From Terriglobia bacterium (GTDB lineage: Bacteria > Acidobacteriota > Terriglobia > Bryobacterales > Bryobacteraceae): DNA of 64,000 nucleotides. A program made the translations under genes and the position numbers. Below are positions 46,701 through 56,219 of this stretch, in pieces (positions within the stretch are counted from its first letter, which is position 1; the number at the start of each line of letters is the position of its first letter). Below the pieces are notes generated by a model. That model did not search any database. It was not told where the DNA came from and saw only the letters and a program-made list of their open reading frames with translations. The stretch covers positions 1-64,000 of the forward strand of contig JAIQFL010000009.1 in NCBI GenBank assembly GCA_020073365.1. The letters are read 5' to 3'.

Positions 46701-47029
46701 AGCAGTCGGCATGGAGAAGAGAGGCGGAATCGGTGAAGGGCGAGCTGAGCAAGTTGCTGGATGCGAACCGCGCGTATTTCACGGCCCGCGGACCGAGTGC
46801 CGCGGAACGGGGCAAGCTGCTGGAGACGGCGCTCGATGCGTTCCAGCGCGACCGTCTCCCGCTGCTCGACGATCTGCGCGCGCAGGTGGAGGATGCCGCC
46901 GTGGCGCGGGGCGAGGCCGCCTACTCGGCGCAGTTGAAGAAGTTCGCGGTGGACCTTCGCACCAAGGACTTCAGCGCCTCCAAGCTGGAGGATTTGCTGG
47001 ATCAATATAAGTTGGCGGTGGTGCCATGA
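43796..47029 (+). CDS. M14-family zinc carboxypeptidase-like protein with large Gly/Ala-rich insert
   Basis: TTQGRDWYIAVISAAGN...IVHIDGGLHATEVAPAQHAIQLAYNL (HxxE), WFSINPDGQNM, YNQHQTAPFP; low-complexity segment at ~45219-45575. Confidence 0.93.
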   Translation: MKLAGALLWIPLSVSLAQIPTPESVLGHKPGDDFYLASYDESLAYFQKLAQATNKLKLVRVGKTTQGRDWYIAVISAAGNLSQLDKYKDTARKLALVKGLTEAQAHELARSGKVIVHIDGGLHATEVAPAQHAIQLAYNLVTATDPATAAILDNVILLLWFSINPDGQNMVVNWYRGNLGSQYEVSNMPGLYQEYIGHDNNRDGYMNNMLESQVITRAELEYFPQVFYNQHQTAPFPARIWIPPFGDPVSLNPHPLMYRWVNVFGASMAAWLDEHDMPGAMHRGRFDDWYPGFVDHVNNFRNTVSFLTETALYRYATPHFYTTDDFPRERQDLRTEVFYSSPWTGGWWRLGDAVRYNIGASMAVLDTAAKNREELLYDRYRAGRDVIARFTKDPPYAYIIPREQRDRPTAAILVEKLLIDGIEVHQATKEFAANRSTYKEGDWVVLMDQPFAALVKELFDVQKYPELPHPPPITAAGGRGGGTPGGGGGAPGGGGGAPGGAGVAPAGGAGAGEGAAPGEGAAPGGGAGVAPAAPAGGAGAAQGAGGAGSGGRGPGAGGRGGGGAGAAPAAGAGGRGGAAGGAAPGAAAGAQAPPAQFPYDVTGWTLPLQMGVEVVAVAEPVDEATRRTLRKVEHVDPIQGKVEGSGPVFAFSHNSNAALRVVNDVLASGGTVSFAKSESTIYAKGNVESLLQKSGVNATSLKEAPEAAWPVKKPRVGLYEPWAGNIDEGWTRWVFEQFRFPFTRLRNADVQSGHLRDQFDAIVFAESGTRQIVDGMRSGTVPGQYAGGIGEEGTQALRDFVTQGGTLVTLGNASLFAIEEFNLPVTNVVAGLRQDQFFCSGSLLRVEIKEANHPVVAGLPLSLPVMFERNPVFDTKTGFRGKILASYIKDRTPLLSGFLLGADVIQGKAAAMDVNLGTGHIILLGFRPQWRGQSHGTYKFLFNALFYNPSMAPEAPERGGRGGGAGNAQQSAWRREAESVKGELSKLLDANRAYFTARGPSAAERGKLLETALDAFQRDRLPLLDDLRAQVEDAAVARGEAAYSAQLKKFAVDLRTKDFSASKLEDLLDQYKLAVVP

Positions 47030-49545
47030 CCGTGGAGCGGCCTTTCAGGCTGAAAGCCTCCTCCACATTACTCCTTCTCCTGCTCGCCTCAACCGCCTCG
47101 GCCCAGATCCCCACGCCCGAGTCCGTTCTCGGCCACAAGCCGGGTGACGATTTCTACCTGGCCACCTATGAGGACGCGCTCGGCTATTTCCACAAACTCG
47201 CCGCGGCCTCCAAGCGGATCAAGCTGGTGGAGGTCGGCAAGACCACCCAGGGGCGAGACTGGTTCATCGCGTTCATCTCCGACCCCGAGAACCTGGCGCA
47301 ACTCGACCATTACAAAGACGTCTCGCGGCGGCTCGGCGTGGCGCGCGGGATCTCCGAGGAGCAGGCCCGCACGCTGGCGCGCGAGACCAAGCCGATCATC
47401 CATATCGATGGCGGCCTGCATGCGAGCGAGGTGGCCAACCATCAGCACACGATTCAGCTCGGCCACGACCTGGTGGCCAGCGAAGAGCCCGCGTTCAAAG
47501 CCATTCGCCAGAACCTGATCGTCGAACTGTGGTTCTCCATCAACCCCGACGGCCAGAGCATCGTGGCCAACTGGTATCGCGAAAACGTCGGCTCGCCCTA
47601 CGAGGTTAGCCCCCTGCCTGTGCTCTATCAGGAGTACGTGGGCCACGACAACAACCGCGACGGCTACATGTTGAACATGCTCGAATCGCGGGTCATCACC
47701 AAGGCCACGCTGGACACCCAGCCGCTGGTGTTTTACACCCAGCATCAGACCGCGCCCTTCCCCGGACGCATCTACCTTCCCCCATTCGCCGATCCGATTT
47801 CGGGAAACATGCACCCGTTGATGTTGCGATGGCTCAACCTCATTGGCATGGCCATCGCGCAGCATCTCGACGATCATGGGCTCACCGGCTCGATGCACCA
47901 GGAGACCTTCGACGTCTGGTACCCCGGTTACATCGACAATATCGGCAACTTCCGCCATACCATCTCCTTCTTTACGGAGACCGCGCTCTACCGCTATGCG
48001 ACCCCGCACTTTTACACGGTGGACGAGTTCCCGGCAGTGCGGCAGGGCTTGGGCACGGAGATGCTGTATTCGAGCCCCTGGAAGGGCGGATGGTGGCGCC
48101 TGGCGGATGCCTGCCGCTATATGTACGAGGCGGACATGGCGGTGCTCAATCTGTCGTCGAAGTACCGCGAGCAGATGACCTACAACAAGTACCGGGCGGC
48201 GCGCGACACCATCGAGAAGTTCGAAAAAGAGCCTCCCTTCGCGTATGAGATTCCGCGCGAACAGCACGACGCACCCACCGCCGCCGCGCTGTTGGAGAAG
48301 CTGATGCTGCAAGGCATCGAGGTCCGGCAGTCGGCCAAGCCGGATGCCTGGGTGATCCCCATGGACCAGCCGTTTGCCGGCCTGGTGAAGGAGTTGTTCG
48401 AGCCGCAGGTCTATCCGGTCTTGTCGCAGCGTCCCTACGATGTCACCGGCTGGACCCTGCCGTACCAGATGGGCGTGGAAGTCCACGCGGTGACCACGCC
48501 ATTGACTAAGCAGTTCCGCGACTCCCTGCAGCCCATCAAGGAAATCCATGGGCTGGCCGCGCCCTTCAACCACAGCGCCAACGCCAGCTTCCGCGCCATC
48601 AACGAGATTCTGGCCGCCAAGGGCACGGTCTCGTTCACGGGCAATGAAATCAGCGCGTCGAATATCGATAAGGGCAAGTTGGATGCCATACTGGGGGAGA
48701 ACCGCCTGCGCGCCGCGGTTGTCAAGCAAGCCGTCAAAGAGGCCGCCGGCAAAGAGGCCCCCAAAGAGGCTGCCAAGGACTCCGGTAAAGAGGCCCCCAA
48801 AGAGGCCGCCAAAGACGCCGCCAAGCCGATTAAGGCCCTGCGGGTGGGACTGTACAGGCCCTGGGTGGCGAGCATCGATGAGGGCTGGACCCGCTGGATT
48901 CTGGAGCAGTACAAGTTTCCGTTCGCCAGCCTCTACAATGCCGACATTCGCGGCGGCCACTTGCGCGAGCGCTACGACGTGATCGTGATCCCAGATATTT
49001 CGGAGCGTCAGATCATTGACGGCCACCGGCCCGGGACGATTCCCGAGCGCTATGCCGGCGGTCTGGGCGAAGAGGGCGTCCAGGAGTTGCGCGATTTCGC
49101 GACCGATGGCGGTACCCTCATCACTTTCAACAACGCCTCCATGTTCGCGGTCAACCAGTTCAAGCTTCCGCTGGAGAACTCGCTGGCCGGGCTGCGCGCG
49201 GACCAGTTCTTCTGCTCCGGTTGCCTGGTGACCGTGCATGTGGAGGATGCCAAGAATGCGCTCACCGCCGGCCTGGCCGCGGACACCACCGTGATGTTCG
49301 AACGGGGCCCGGCGTTCGATACCAAGACCGGTTTCAAAGGCACCGTTCTGGCGCGTTATCCGCGCGAGCGTTCACCGCTCAGAAGCGGTTACCTGGCGGG
49401 TCCCGAGAGACTGGAGGGCAAGATTGCCGCTGTGTCTGTGGATTATGGCAAGGGCCACGTGATTCTGCTGGGCTTTAAACCGCAGTGGCGGGGTCAATCG
49501 CACGCCGCGTACAAGTTCTTCTTCAACGCGTTTTACGGAGAGTAG
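47026..49545 (+). CDS. M14-family zinc carboxypeptidase-like paralog
   Basis: Collinear with the preceding protein (IPTPESVLGHKPGDDFYLA shared); IIHIDGGLHASEVANHQH; 4-nt overlap with the upstream gene; carries a KEAPKEAAKD-type repeat instead of the Gly-rich insert. Confidence 0.93.
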   Translation: MTVERPFRLKASSTLLLLLLASTASAQIPTPESVLGHKPGDDFYLATYEDALGYFHKLAAASKRIKLVEVGKTTQGRDWFIAFISDPENLAQLDHYKDVSRRLGVARGISEEQARTLARETKPIIHIDGGLHASEVANHQHTIQLGHDLVASEEPAFKAIRQNLIVELWFSINPDGQSIVANWYRENVGSPYEVSPLPVLYQEYVGHDNNRDGYMLNMLESRVITKATLDTQPLVFYTQHQTAPFPGRIYLPPFADPISGNMHPLMLRWLNLIGMAIAQHLDDHGLTGSMHQETFDVWYPGYIDNIGNFRHTISFFTETALYRYATPHFYTVDEFPAVRQGLGTEMLYSSPWKGGWWRLADACRYMYEADMAVLNLSSKYREQMTYNKYRAARDTIEKFEKEPPFAYEIPREQHDAPTAAALLEKLMLQGIEVRQSAKPDAWVIPMDQPFAGLVKELFEPQVYPVLSQRPYDVTGWTLPYQMGVEVHAVTTPLTKQFRDSLQPIKEIHGLAAPFNHSANASFRAINEILAAKGTVSFTGNEISASNIDKGKLDAILGENRLRAAVVKQAVKEAAGKEAPKEAAKDSGKEAPKEAAKDAAKPIKALRVGLYRPWVASIDEGWTRWILEQYKFPFASLYNADIRGGHLRERYDVIVIPDISERQIIDGHRPGTIPERYAGGLGEEGVQELRDFATDGGTLITFNNASMFAVNQFKLPLENSLAGLRADQFFCSGCLVTVHVEDAKNALTAGLAADTTVMFERGPAFDTKTGFKGTVLARYPRERSPLRSGYLAGPERLEGKIAAVSVDYGKGHVILLGFKPQWRGQSHAAYKFFFNAFYGE

Positions 49546-49669
49546 GGCACGTCTTCGACAGTCCTCTGCACGTTGCGGGTCGGACCATGGGACCCCAATA
49601 GTTCGTTTTCATACATCCCGATATCCCAGCGACTCATCGCCGTCAGGCCCGGTCCTTATCATTGATTCA

Positions 49670-51991
49670 GTGCCTGACACGGTCAAGTCCCGCAATCCGC
49701 CGGATCGGCGCATCAGTGCGGAGCCGCTCGGCGCCAGCGAAGAACGCTATCGAGCGCTGTTTGAGGCCACTCACGACGGTATTCTGATCGTCGACGGCGA
49801 CGGTAGATTCGTGGACGTCAATGAGAGCTTTTGCCGAATTCTGGGGGCGTCGCGCGAGCACCTGATCGGTACCCCGTTCATGGATTTCATCCCACCCGGC
49901 CGGTTGGCGGACACGGTGGACGCACTGGCCCGCCTGAAAGCGCCCCCCTCGATGCCCGTCGAATTCCCTCTCCGCGCGCTCGACGGCAGGCTCGTCGAGC
50001 TGGAGTGGAGCTCGTCGTCGCGGTATCTCCCCGGGCTGCATTTCTTTTCCTGCCGCGATATTACGGAGCGCAAGAGAGCCGAATGGGAATTGCTTAAGAG
50101 CGAGGCGCGTTACCGCGCGCTGGTCGAGGCGACCGCGCAGGTCGTCTGGACCGCGGACGGCTCAGGTCGAAGCGACGAGGCGAATCAGGCGTGGTGGAGT
50201 GAGCTCACCGGGCAATCCAGCGAGCAAAGCGAAGGATGGGGCTGGCTGGAAGCGGTGCACCCCGACGACCGCGAGCGCGTGAAGCAGACGTGGACCGCCG
50301 CCCTGGACACCAAGAGCATCCTGAGAACCGAGTACCGCGTCCGGTTGTGCCAGAGCGGTTATCGGCACTTTACGGTTCGCGGCGTTCCGGTCATGAACGC
50401 CGATGGATCGTTCCGCGAGTGGGTCGGCACGTTCACCGACGTTACCGAGCAAAAGTCGGCTGAGAACGCCATCGCCTTGAGCGCCGCGAAACTCAGGGCG
50501 TATTTCGAAACGGCCTCGCAGGGAATCGTCAGGGTCGACGAGCAGGGGCGCATCGAGGAACTCAACGCCAGGTTGCTCGAGCTCTGTGGCTATAGCCGGG
50601 AGGAGCTGATCGGAAAGGAAGTGACGATCCTGGTTCCGGAGGAGCTGCGCAAGACGTATGCCAGGTATATCGCCGGATTCTTCCGCACCCCCAAATCACG
50701 GCCCATGGGCGCCGGGCTGGAATTGACGGCCCGGCACAAGGACGGCCACGAGTTCCCGGTAGAGATGGGCCTGAGCTTTGTGCACACTCCCGAAGGAGTC
50801 CGCGCCCTCGCGTTCGTTTCGGACATCACCGAACGCAAACGTTCGGAGGCCGCGCTGCGCGAAAGCCAGAAACTGGAAAGTCTCGGCGTTCTGGCGGGGG
50901 GCATCGCGCACGACTTCAATAACCTGCTGGTGGGAATCATGGGGAATGCGAGCCTCCTGCAAACTTCGCCGCTGGCTCCCGCGCACCTGGAGACAGTCTC
51001 CGAGATCCTGAAGGCCAGCCAACGTGCCGCCGATCTGACGCGCCAGTTGCTGGCATATGCCGGCAAGGCCCGCTTCGATATGCGTCCCATGAATCTTTCC
51101 GCGCTGGTCAAAGAGATCAGTGCGCTGGTCCACGCATCCATACCGAAGACTGTGTACGTGCGGCTCGATCTGGATGAGAATGCGCAGTCGATTCAGGCCG
51201 ACGCCGGACAGATTCAGCAGGTAGTCATGAACCTGGTGATTAATGGCGCCGAAGCCATCCCGCCGGAAACGCCCGGCGTCGTGGTGGTGAGCACGCGTGA
51301 GCGGGAGATCGATGAGCCATACGCCCGCGCGCATTTCGGGGAGAACCAACTGGAGCCTGGCAGATACGTCAGCCTGGAAATCCAGGACACCGGAGTGGGC
51401 ATGGACGAGGCTACGCGGTTGCGCATCTTCGACCCTTTCTTCACCACCAAGTTCATGGGTCGAGGGCTGGGCCTCTCCGCGGTGTTGGGAATTGTCCGCG
51501 CGCATCGGGGCGCGCTGCGGGTGGAGAGCCGTCCGGGGGAGGGGAGCAGGTTCCAGATCGTGTTTCCGGCAATCCGCGCTGCCGCCCCGGAGCCGGAGCA
51601 GGCGGACTGGGACGAGGACCTGCGCGGCAGCGGTCTGATTCTGGTAGTGGACGATGAACCTACCATCCGCCGCACCGCCAAAATGGTCCTGGAGCGATAC
51701 GGGTACGAGGTGATGGTGGCCACGGACGGGCTGGCGGCAGTGGAGCTGTTCCAGCAAAAAGCGGACGAAATATCGCTGGTCCTGATGGACCTCACCATGC
51801 CCGAGATGGGTGGAGAAGAGACACTCCGCCGGTTGCAAAGCATCCGGCCCGACGTTCGGGTGATTCTGTCGAGCGGTTACAACGAAGCTGATGTCATTCA
51901 GAATTTCGTCGGCCAGAGATTGGCCGGTTTCATTCAGAAGCCTTACAATGTTCGCACCTTGGCCGGAAAGATCAAGGCGGCGATGAACTAA
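49670..51991 (+). CDS. PAS-domain hybrid sensor histidine kinase with C-terminal receiver
   Basis: Three PAS-like segments, HisKA GGIAHDFNNLLVGIMGNASLL, HATPase DTGVGMDEATRLRIFDPFFTTKFMGRGLGLSAV, receiver LILVVDDEPTIRRTAKMVLERYGYEV...LVLMDLTMPEMGGEETL. Confidence 0.95.
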   Translation: MPDTVKSRNPPDRRISAEPLGASEERYRALFEATHDGILIVDGDGRFVDVNESFCRILGASREHLIGTPFMDFIPPGRLADTVDALARLKAPPSMPVEFPLRALDGRLVELEWSSSSRYLPGLHFFSCRDITERKRAEWELLKSEARYRALVEATAQVVWTADGSGRSDEANQAWWSELTGQSSEQSEGWGWLEAVHPDDRERVKQTWTAALDTKSILRTEYRVRLCQSGYRHFTVRGVPVMNADGSFREWVGTFTDVTEQKSAENAIALSAAKLRAYFETASQGIVRVDEQGRIEELNARLLELCGYSREELIGKEVTILVPEELRKTYARYIAGFFRTPKSRPMGAGLELTARHKDGHEFPVEMGLSFVHTPEGVRALAFVSDITERKRSEAALRESQKLESLGVLAGGIAHDFNNLLVGIMGNASLLQTSPLAPAHLETVSEILKASQRAADLTRQLLAYAGKARFDMRPMNLSALVKEISALVHASIPKTVYVRLDLDENAQSIQADAGQIQQVVMNLVINGAEAIPPETPGVVVVSTREREIDEPYARAHFGENQLEPGRYVSLEIQDTGVGMDEATRLRIFDPFFTTKFMGRGLGLSAVLGIVRAHRGALRVESRPGEGSRFQIVFPAIRAAAPEPEQADWDEDLRGSGLILVVDDEPTIRRTAKMVLERYGYEVMVATDGLAAVELFQQKADEISLVLMDLTMPEMGGEETLRRLQSIRPDVRVILSSGYNEADVIQNFVGQRLAGFIQKPYNVRTLAGKIKAAMN

Positions 51992-52032
51992 GTGGCGAGA
52001 TCTGGCTATAATTATGGCTAGGGGAAGCATGC

Positions 52033-52260
52033 ATGCGTTTCGCCAGCGTCGTCGAAGTGAAGAACGGTCTCTCAGCGTACTTGGCGCGCGCGCGCAAGCG
52101 CCATGAGCCTCTCATCGTCACCCGTCACGGCAAGCCGTACGCCTTGATCCAGGCGATCACGGAACAGGACCTTGAGCGCCTGGAGTGGACCGGCCTGGCC
52201 ACGAGGCGTCTCAGCCAAGCGTGGGAAGGCGAGGACGATGGGCTCTACGACTATTTATGA
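52033..52260 (+). CDS. Phd/YefM-family type II antitoxin
   Basis: MRFASVVEVKNGLSAYLARARKRHEPLIVTRHGKPYALIQAI. Confidence 0.88.
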   Translation: MRFASVVEVKNGLSAYLARARKRHEPLIVTRHGKPYALIQAITEQDLERLEWTGLATRRLSQAWEGEDDGLYDYL

Positions 52261-52597
52261 GCGGGGCCATGTCGTCGTGGTGAATGTCCCATTCACCGGC
52301 CAAGGTGGCGCCAAGCGTCGGCCGGCCCTCGTACTCAGCGCGGACGCATTCCACTGCGCACTCCCCGATCTGATTGTCTGCCCGATCAGTAGCCAGCCGC
52401 GCTTCTACAACCGGCCTGGCGGCGGCGATCATCCGTTGCGACACTGGAAGAGCTTGGGCCTGCGCTATCCCAGCACGGCTCGGCTGTCGAATCTGATGGC
52501 GGTTGAGAAACGCCTCATCCAGCGTGCGTTGGCGCCGCTCCACGCGGATGATCTCGCCCTTATCGAGCAGGGCCTACGTGAGGTCTTCGGTCTTTGA
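52238..52597 (+). CDS. PemK/MazF-like type II toxin
   Basis: ERGHVVVVNVPFTGQGGAKRRPALVLSADAFHCALPDLIVCPISSQPRF...; ATG at 52238 overlaps the antitoxin stop by 23 nt. Confidence 0.85.
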   Translation: MGSTTIYERGHVVVVNVPFTGQGGAKRRPALVLSADAFHCALPDLIVCPISSQPRFYNRPGGGDHPLRHWKSLGLRYPSTARLSNLMAVEKRLIQRALAPLHADDLALIEQGLREVFGL

Positions 52598-52783
52598 ACC
52601 GCCTTTGCGGCCGGTTCGCCCAGTCGGCGCCAAAGGTCCCCCCGGGTGTAGGCCATCACACTTAAAAACAGCCCCACCTCGCCGGAGCAGAATCGGTGGC
52701 AGCTCAGCCGCAGCATCACCGCTTGCAGGTGGAAACCCAGTCAAATCATGCTGTGCGATCCTGTAGGGCGAAGGAGGCTTTTC

Positions 52784-55700
52784 ATGCGCCACGCGTTCCG
52801 GCTTGTTGCCGTGGTCCTCTGGGTGGCTGCCTGCGGCGTGCCGGCTCTGGCCCAAAACACGGCGGCTGGTTCGGTAGCAGTGGCCCCGGCCATGCTGAAC
52901 GGTCTCCCGTGGCGCGGCATCGGCCCCGCGGCCACCGGCGGGCGCATCGCGGACATCGCCGTGGCCAAGGTGCCGGGGGCGCCGGCGGAGATCTACGTCG
53001 CGACCACCTCCGGGGGGATCTTCAAGAGCGTCAATGAGGGCGTCTCTTTTGCACCGGTCTTCGATAACGCCGGCGGCATGATGTCGATGGGTGCAATCGC
53101 AGTGGCGCCGTCCAACCCTTCGGTCGTTTGGGCCGGTACCGGCGAGGCCGATAACCGGCAGAGTTCTTCGTGGGGAGACGGGGTCTACAAATCCACCGAC
53201 GGAGGGCGCACCTGGCAGAAGATGGGCCTCGAGGAGACCCGCCACATTGGGAAGATCGTCATCCATCCCACCGACCCCAACACCGTCTATGTCGCTGCGG
53301 TGGGACACCTGTGGGGCTCCAACCCCGACCGCGGCGTCTACAAAACCACCGACGGCGGCAAGAGCTGGAGGAAGGTTCTGTATCGTGACGACCACACCGG
53401 GGCCATCGATCTGGACATGGACCCCAAGGATCCCGAAGTGGTTTTCGCGGCGATGTATCAGCGTCAGCGCAAGGGTTGGGGATTCAACGGCGGTGGTCCG
53501 GGCAGCGGCATTTACCGCACTAACGACGGCGGAGCAAACTGGACCGAACTGAAGAACGGCTTGCCGCGAGGCGACAAGGGACGCATCGGACTGGCGATTT
53601 TTCCAGGTGACAACCGCATCGTCTACGCCATCGTGGAGGCCGATCCTCCAGGCTTTGGAGGAGGCCGTGGCGGCGGTGGCGCTACGCCGATTCCAGGATT
53701 TGCCGCGGCCGAGGGCGAGTCCGCCGCGGCTCCGGCCGGCGCGACCGCTGTCCCGGCGGGCCGGGTAGGTGGTGGACGCGGTGACTCAGCTTCACCAGCG
53801 CCGCCCGAGGCCGGACGTGGCGGTGGCGGGCGTGGCGGTGGTGGACGTGGCGCAGTGGCCGGCGGAGCTGCCGGAACTACCCAACAGGGCGGCGTCTTTC
53901 GCAGCCTGGACCAGGGCGAAAGCTGGGAGCATATGACCGGCCTCAATCCGCGGCCGAGCTACTACAGCCGGATCTATGTAGACCCCAAGGATGCGGACCG
54001 CGTTTACATCATGGGATCGAACCGCGGCTTTTATATCTCCGATGACGCGGCTCGAAGCTTTCGCGAAGTTTTCAGCGGGGTTCACGGCGAAGACCACACC
54101 CTTTGGGTGGACCCGGATAACACCAACCGACTGATCATCGGCGGCGATGGCGGCGTGTCCATCTCCTACGATCGCGGCCTCACCTGGCTCTTCCGCCTCA
54201 ATCTTCCCATCGGCCAGTTCTACAACATCTCGGTCAACAACCAGGATCCGTTTCTGGTTTGCGGCGGTCTTCAGGACAACGGCAGTTGGTGCACCCCCTC
54301 GGCGTCCCGTATGAGCCACGGCGTTTCTTTCAAGGACGCCTTCAATATCGGCAGCGGAGACGGCATGCAGGCGCTGTTCGACGGCGACGACCACACCGTG
54401 CTGGTCAGTTCCCAGAACGGATCCACCAACCGTCTGGATCTCAATACCATGCAGCGGCAAACCATCGGTCCGGTGCAGCCGTTCGAGAGGCCCCGGCCCG
54501 GGCAGGCGCCCTACCGCTGGTACTGGACGACGCCGCTGATTGTCTCCAGTTTCGATCCGAACAGCATCTACACCGGGGCGAACATTCTGTTCCGGTCCGA
54601 CGACCGTGGTGTGAGCTGGAAACCGATCAGCCCCGACCTCACCGCCAACATCGATCGGGAAGGGCTCCAGATGATGGGCGGGCCGATTCCCCGGAACGCT
54701 TTTTCCCGGCATGACGGTCAGTCCAGTTTCAGCGCGTTGACCACCATTGCGGAATCGCCCCTCGACAAGAACCTCCTGTACACCGGGGCCGACGACGGAA
54801 CCATCCAGATGACCCGCGATGGCGGCCAACATTGGACCGATCTGACCCGCAATGTGCGCGGTCTTCCCTCCACTCTCAACATCAGCGGACTGATAGCGTC
54901 GAAGCATGCTGCGGGCCGGGTTTACGTGACCGTCGACGGCCATTTCAACGACGACTATCACCCCTACGTTTTCGTGAGCGAGAACTTCGGCAAGACCTGG
55001 CGCGCGATCACGAGCGGTCTGCCCGAGACCTCGGTGCATCGCATCCGCGAGCACCCGGTGAACCCCAACTTTCTGGTCGCCGGGCTGGAGGCGGGTGTGT
55101 ACGCCTCCTTTGATCGCGGCGCGCATTGGACCTCCCTCAACACCAACCTGCCGCCGGTTCCTGTCTACGACCTGGTGTTCCAGGAGAGCGAGCATGCGCT
55201 GGTCGTCGGCACGCATGGGCGCAGCATCTGGGTTTTGGATCATGTCGAGCCGCTGGCCCAGTTGACGCCCGAGGTCGTGACCGGCAACGGGCATCTCTTC
55301 CCGGTTCCTGCGGTGCATCCTCAAACCATCCAGGTGGGCCAGTTCTGGTTCGGCGCGGGCGAGTTCTTCGCGCCCAACCCGCCTCACGGCGCGGTGGTGA
55401 CTTACTACCTTCCCACAGGTTCCATCGGTGGAGTCCGGATTGTCATTTCCGACACTGCGGGTAAGACCGTCCGGACGTTGCTCGGCCCGGCCCAGGCGGG
55501 GCTGAATCGCGCCTGTTGGGATCTGCGAATGGCGCCTCCCTTGCCCGAACACGGTCCGCCGGCGATGGCGAGTTGCAGCGGACTCGGCGGTGGCGGTGGT
55601 GGCGGTCGTGGCAGCGCGAGTCCAGGAGTTCTTCCCGGCAGGTACACGGTTTCCGTCACACCGGCGGGCGGCCCGCCACTCGAGACCGCGATCACCGTCG

Positions 55701-56170
55701 GCCCCGATCCGCATTTCACCATCTCAGATGCGGACCGCCTCACCCGCTATGCCGCGATCCTGAGCGCCTACACGCTGTCGCAACAGTTGGCGCCGGCCCG
55801 CGACGCGGCAGAAATGCTGGTGGGCCAAGCGGCCGCGGTGCGCCAGTATCTGACTGCGGCCGGTGAAGGCGGAACCAGCGCACTTGTGGTGGTGGAGCGG
55901 GTGACGCTCGAAGTCACCCGGGTGCTGGGCCAGGTGAACCGGACGCTGGCTTCCGCGGCCAATGTGCAGAGCGGCATGGATGGGTACGACGGCTTGCCCA
56001 CGGCCGCCCAACTGCGGCAGTTGGAGTGGGCCTGGGAAGACGCGACGTCCAGCGTGACGGCTCTAAACCGGCTCATCCAACAGGACATGCCGGCGGTCTA
56101 TGCCGCCGCCGGCGGTTCCATCAAATGGCCACAGGTTAAGCCCGCGCCGGTTCCGGTGCGGCAGCCGTGA
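52784..56170 (+). CDS. VPS10/sortilin-like BNR-repeat glycosyl-hydrolase-like protein
   Basis: Signal peptide; about nine BNR-type motifs (STDGGRTW, TTDGGKSW, TNDGGANW, LDQGESW, YDRGLTW, DDRGVSW, RDGGQHW, ENFGKTW, FDRGAHW); Gly/Arg-rich insert at ~53660-53890. Confidence 0.92.
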   Translation: MRHAFRLVAVVLWVAACGVPALAQNTAAGSVAVAPAMLNGLPWRGIGPAATGGRIADIAVAKVPGAPAEIYVATTSGGIFKSVNEGVSFAPVFDNAGGMMSMGAIAVAPSNPSVVWAGTGEADNRQSSSWGDGVYKSTDGGRTWQKMGLEETRHIGKIVIHPTDPNTVYVAAVGHLWGSNPDRGVYKTTDGGKSWRKVLYRDDHTGAIDLDMDPKDPEVVFAAMYQRQRKGWGFNGGGPGSGIYRTNDGGANWTELKNGLPRGDKGRIGLAIFPGDNRIVYAIVEADPPGFGGGRGGGGATPIPGFAAAEGESAAAPAGATAVPAGRVGGGRGDSASPAPPEAGRGGGGRGGGGRGAVAGGAAGTTQQGGVFRSLDQGESWEHMTGLNPRPSYYSRIYVDPKDADRVYIMGSNRGFYISDDAARSFREVFSGVHGEDHTLWVDPDNTNRLIIGGDGGVSISYDRGLTWLFRLNLPIGQFYNISVNNQDPFLVCGGLQDNGSWCTPSASRMSHGVSFKDAFNIGSGDGMQALFDGDDHTVLVSSQNGSTNRLDLNTMQRQTIGPVQPFERPRPGQAPYRWYWTTPLIVSSFDPNSIYTGANILFRSDDRGVSWKPISPDLTANIDREGLQMMGGPIPRNAFSRHDGQSSFSALTTIAESPLDKNLLYTGADDGTIQMTRDGGQHWTDLTRNVRGLPSTLNISGLIASKHAAGRVYVTVDGHFNDDYHPYVFVSENFGKTWRAITSGLPETSVHRIREHPVNPNFLVAGLEAGVYASFDRGAHWTSLNTNLPPVPVYDLVFQESEHALVVGTHGRSIWVLDHVEPLAQLTPEVVTGNGHLFPVPAVHPQTIQVGQFWFGAGEFFAPNPPHGAVVTYYLPTGSIGGVRIVISDTAGKTVRTLLGPAQAGLNRACWDLRMAPPLPEHGPPAMASCSGLGGGGGGGRGSASPGVLPGRYTVSVTPAGGPPLETAITVGPDPHFTISDADRLTRYAAILSAYTLSQQLAPARDAAEMLVGQAAAVRQYLTAAGEGGTSALVVVERVTLEVTRVLGQVNRTLASAANVQSGMDGYDGLPTAAQLRQLEWAWEDATSSVTALNRLIQQDMPAVYAAAGGSIKWPQVKPAPVPVRQP

Positions 56171-56219
56171 CGTCGTGTCGAAAAGCCAAGGCCGGCTGAA
56201 GCCTGCGCAGGATGTAATA

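Noticed and set aside
47089-49239. 716-aa minus-strand ORF opposite the second M14 peptidase
   Set aside because: Shadow frame; no recognisable motifs; the plus strand is a clear peptidase.
53792-55714. 640-aa minus-strand ORF opposite the VPS10/BNR gene
   Set aside because: Shadow frame of a well-supported plus-strand gene.
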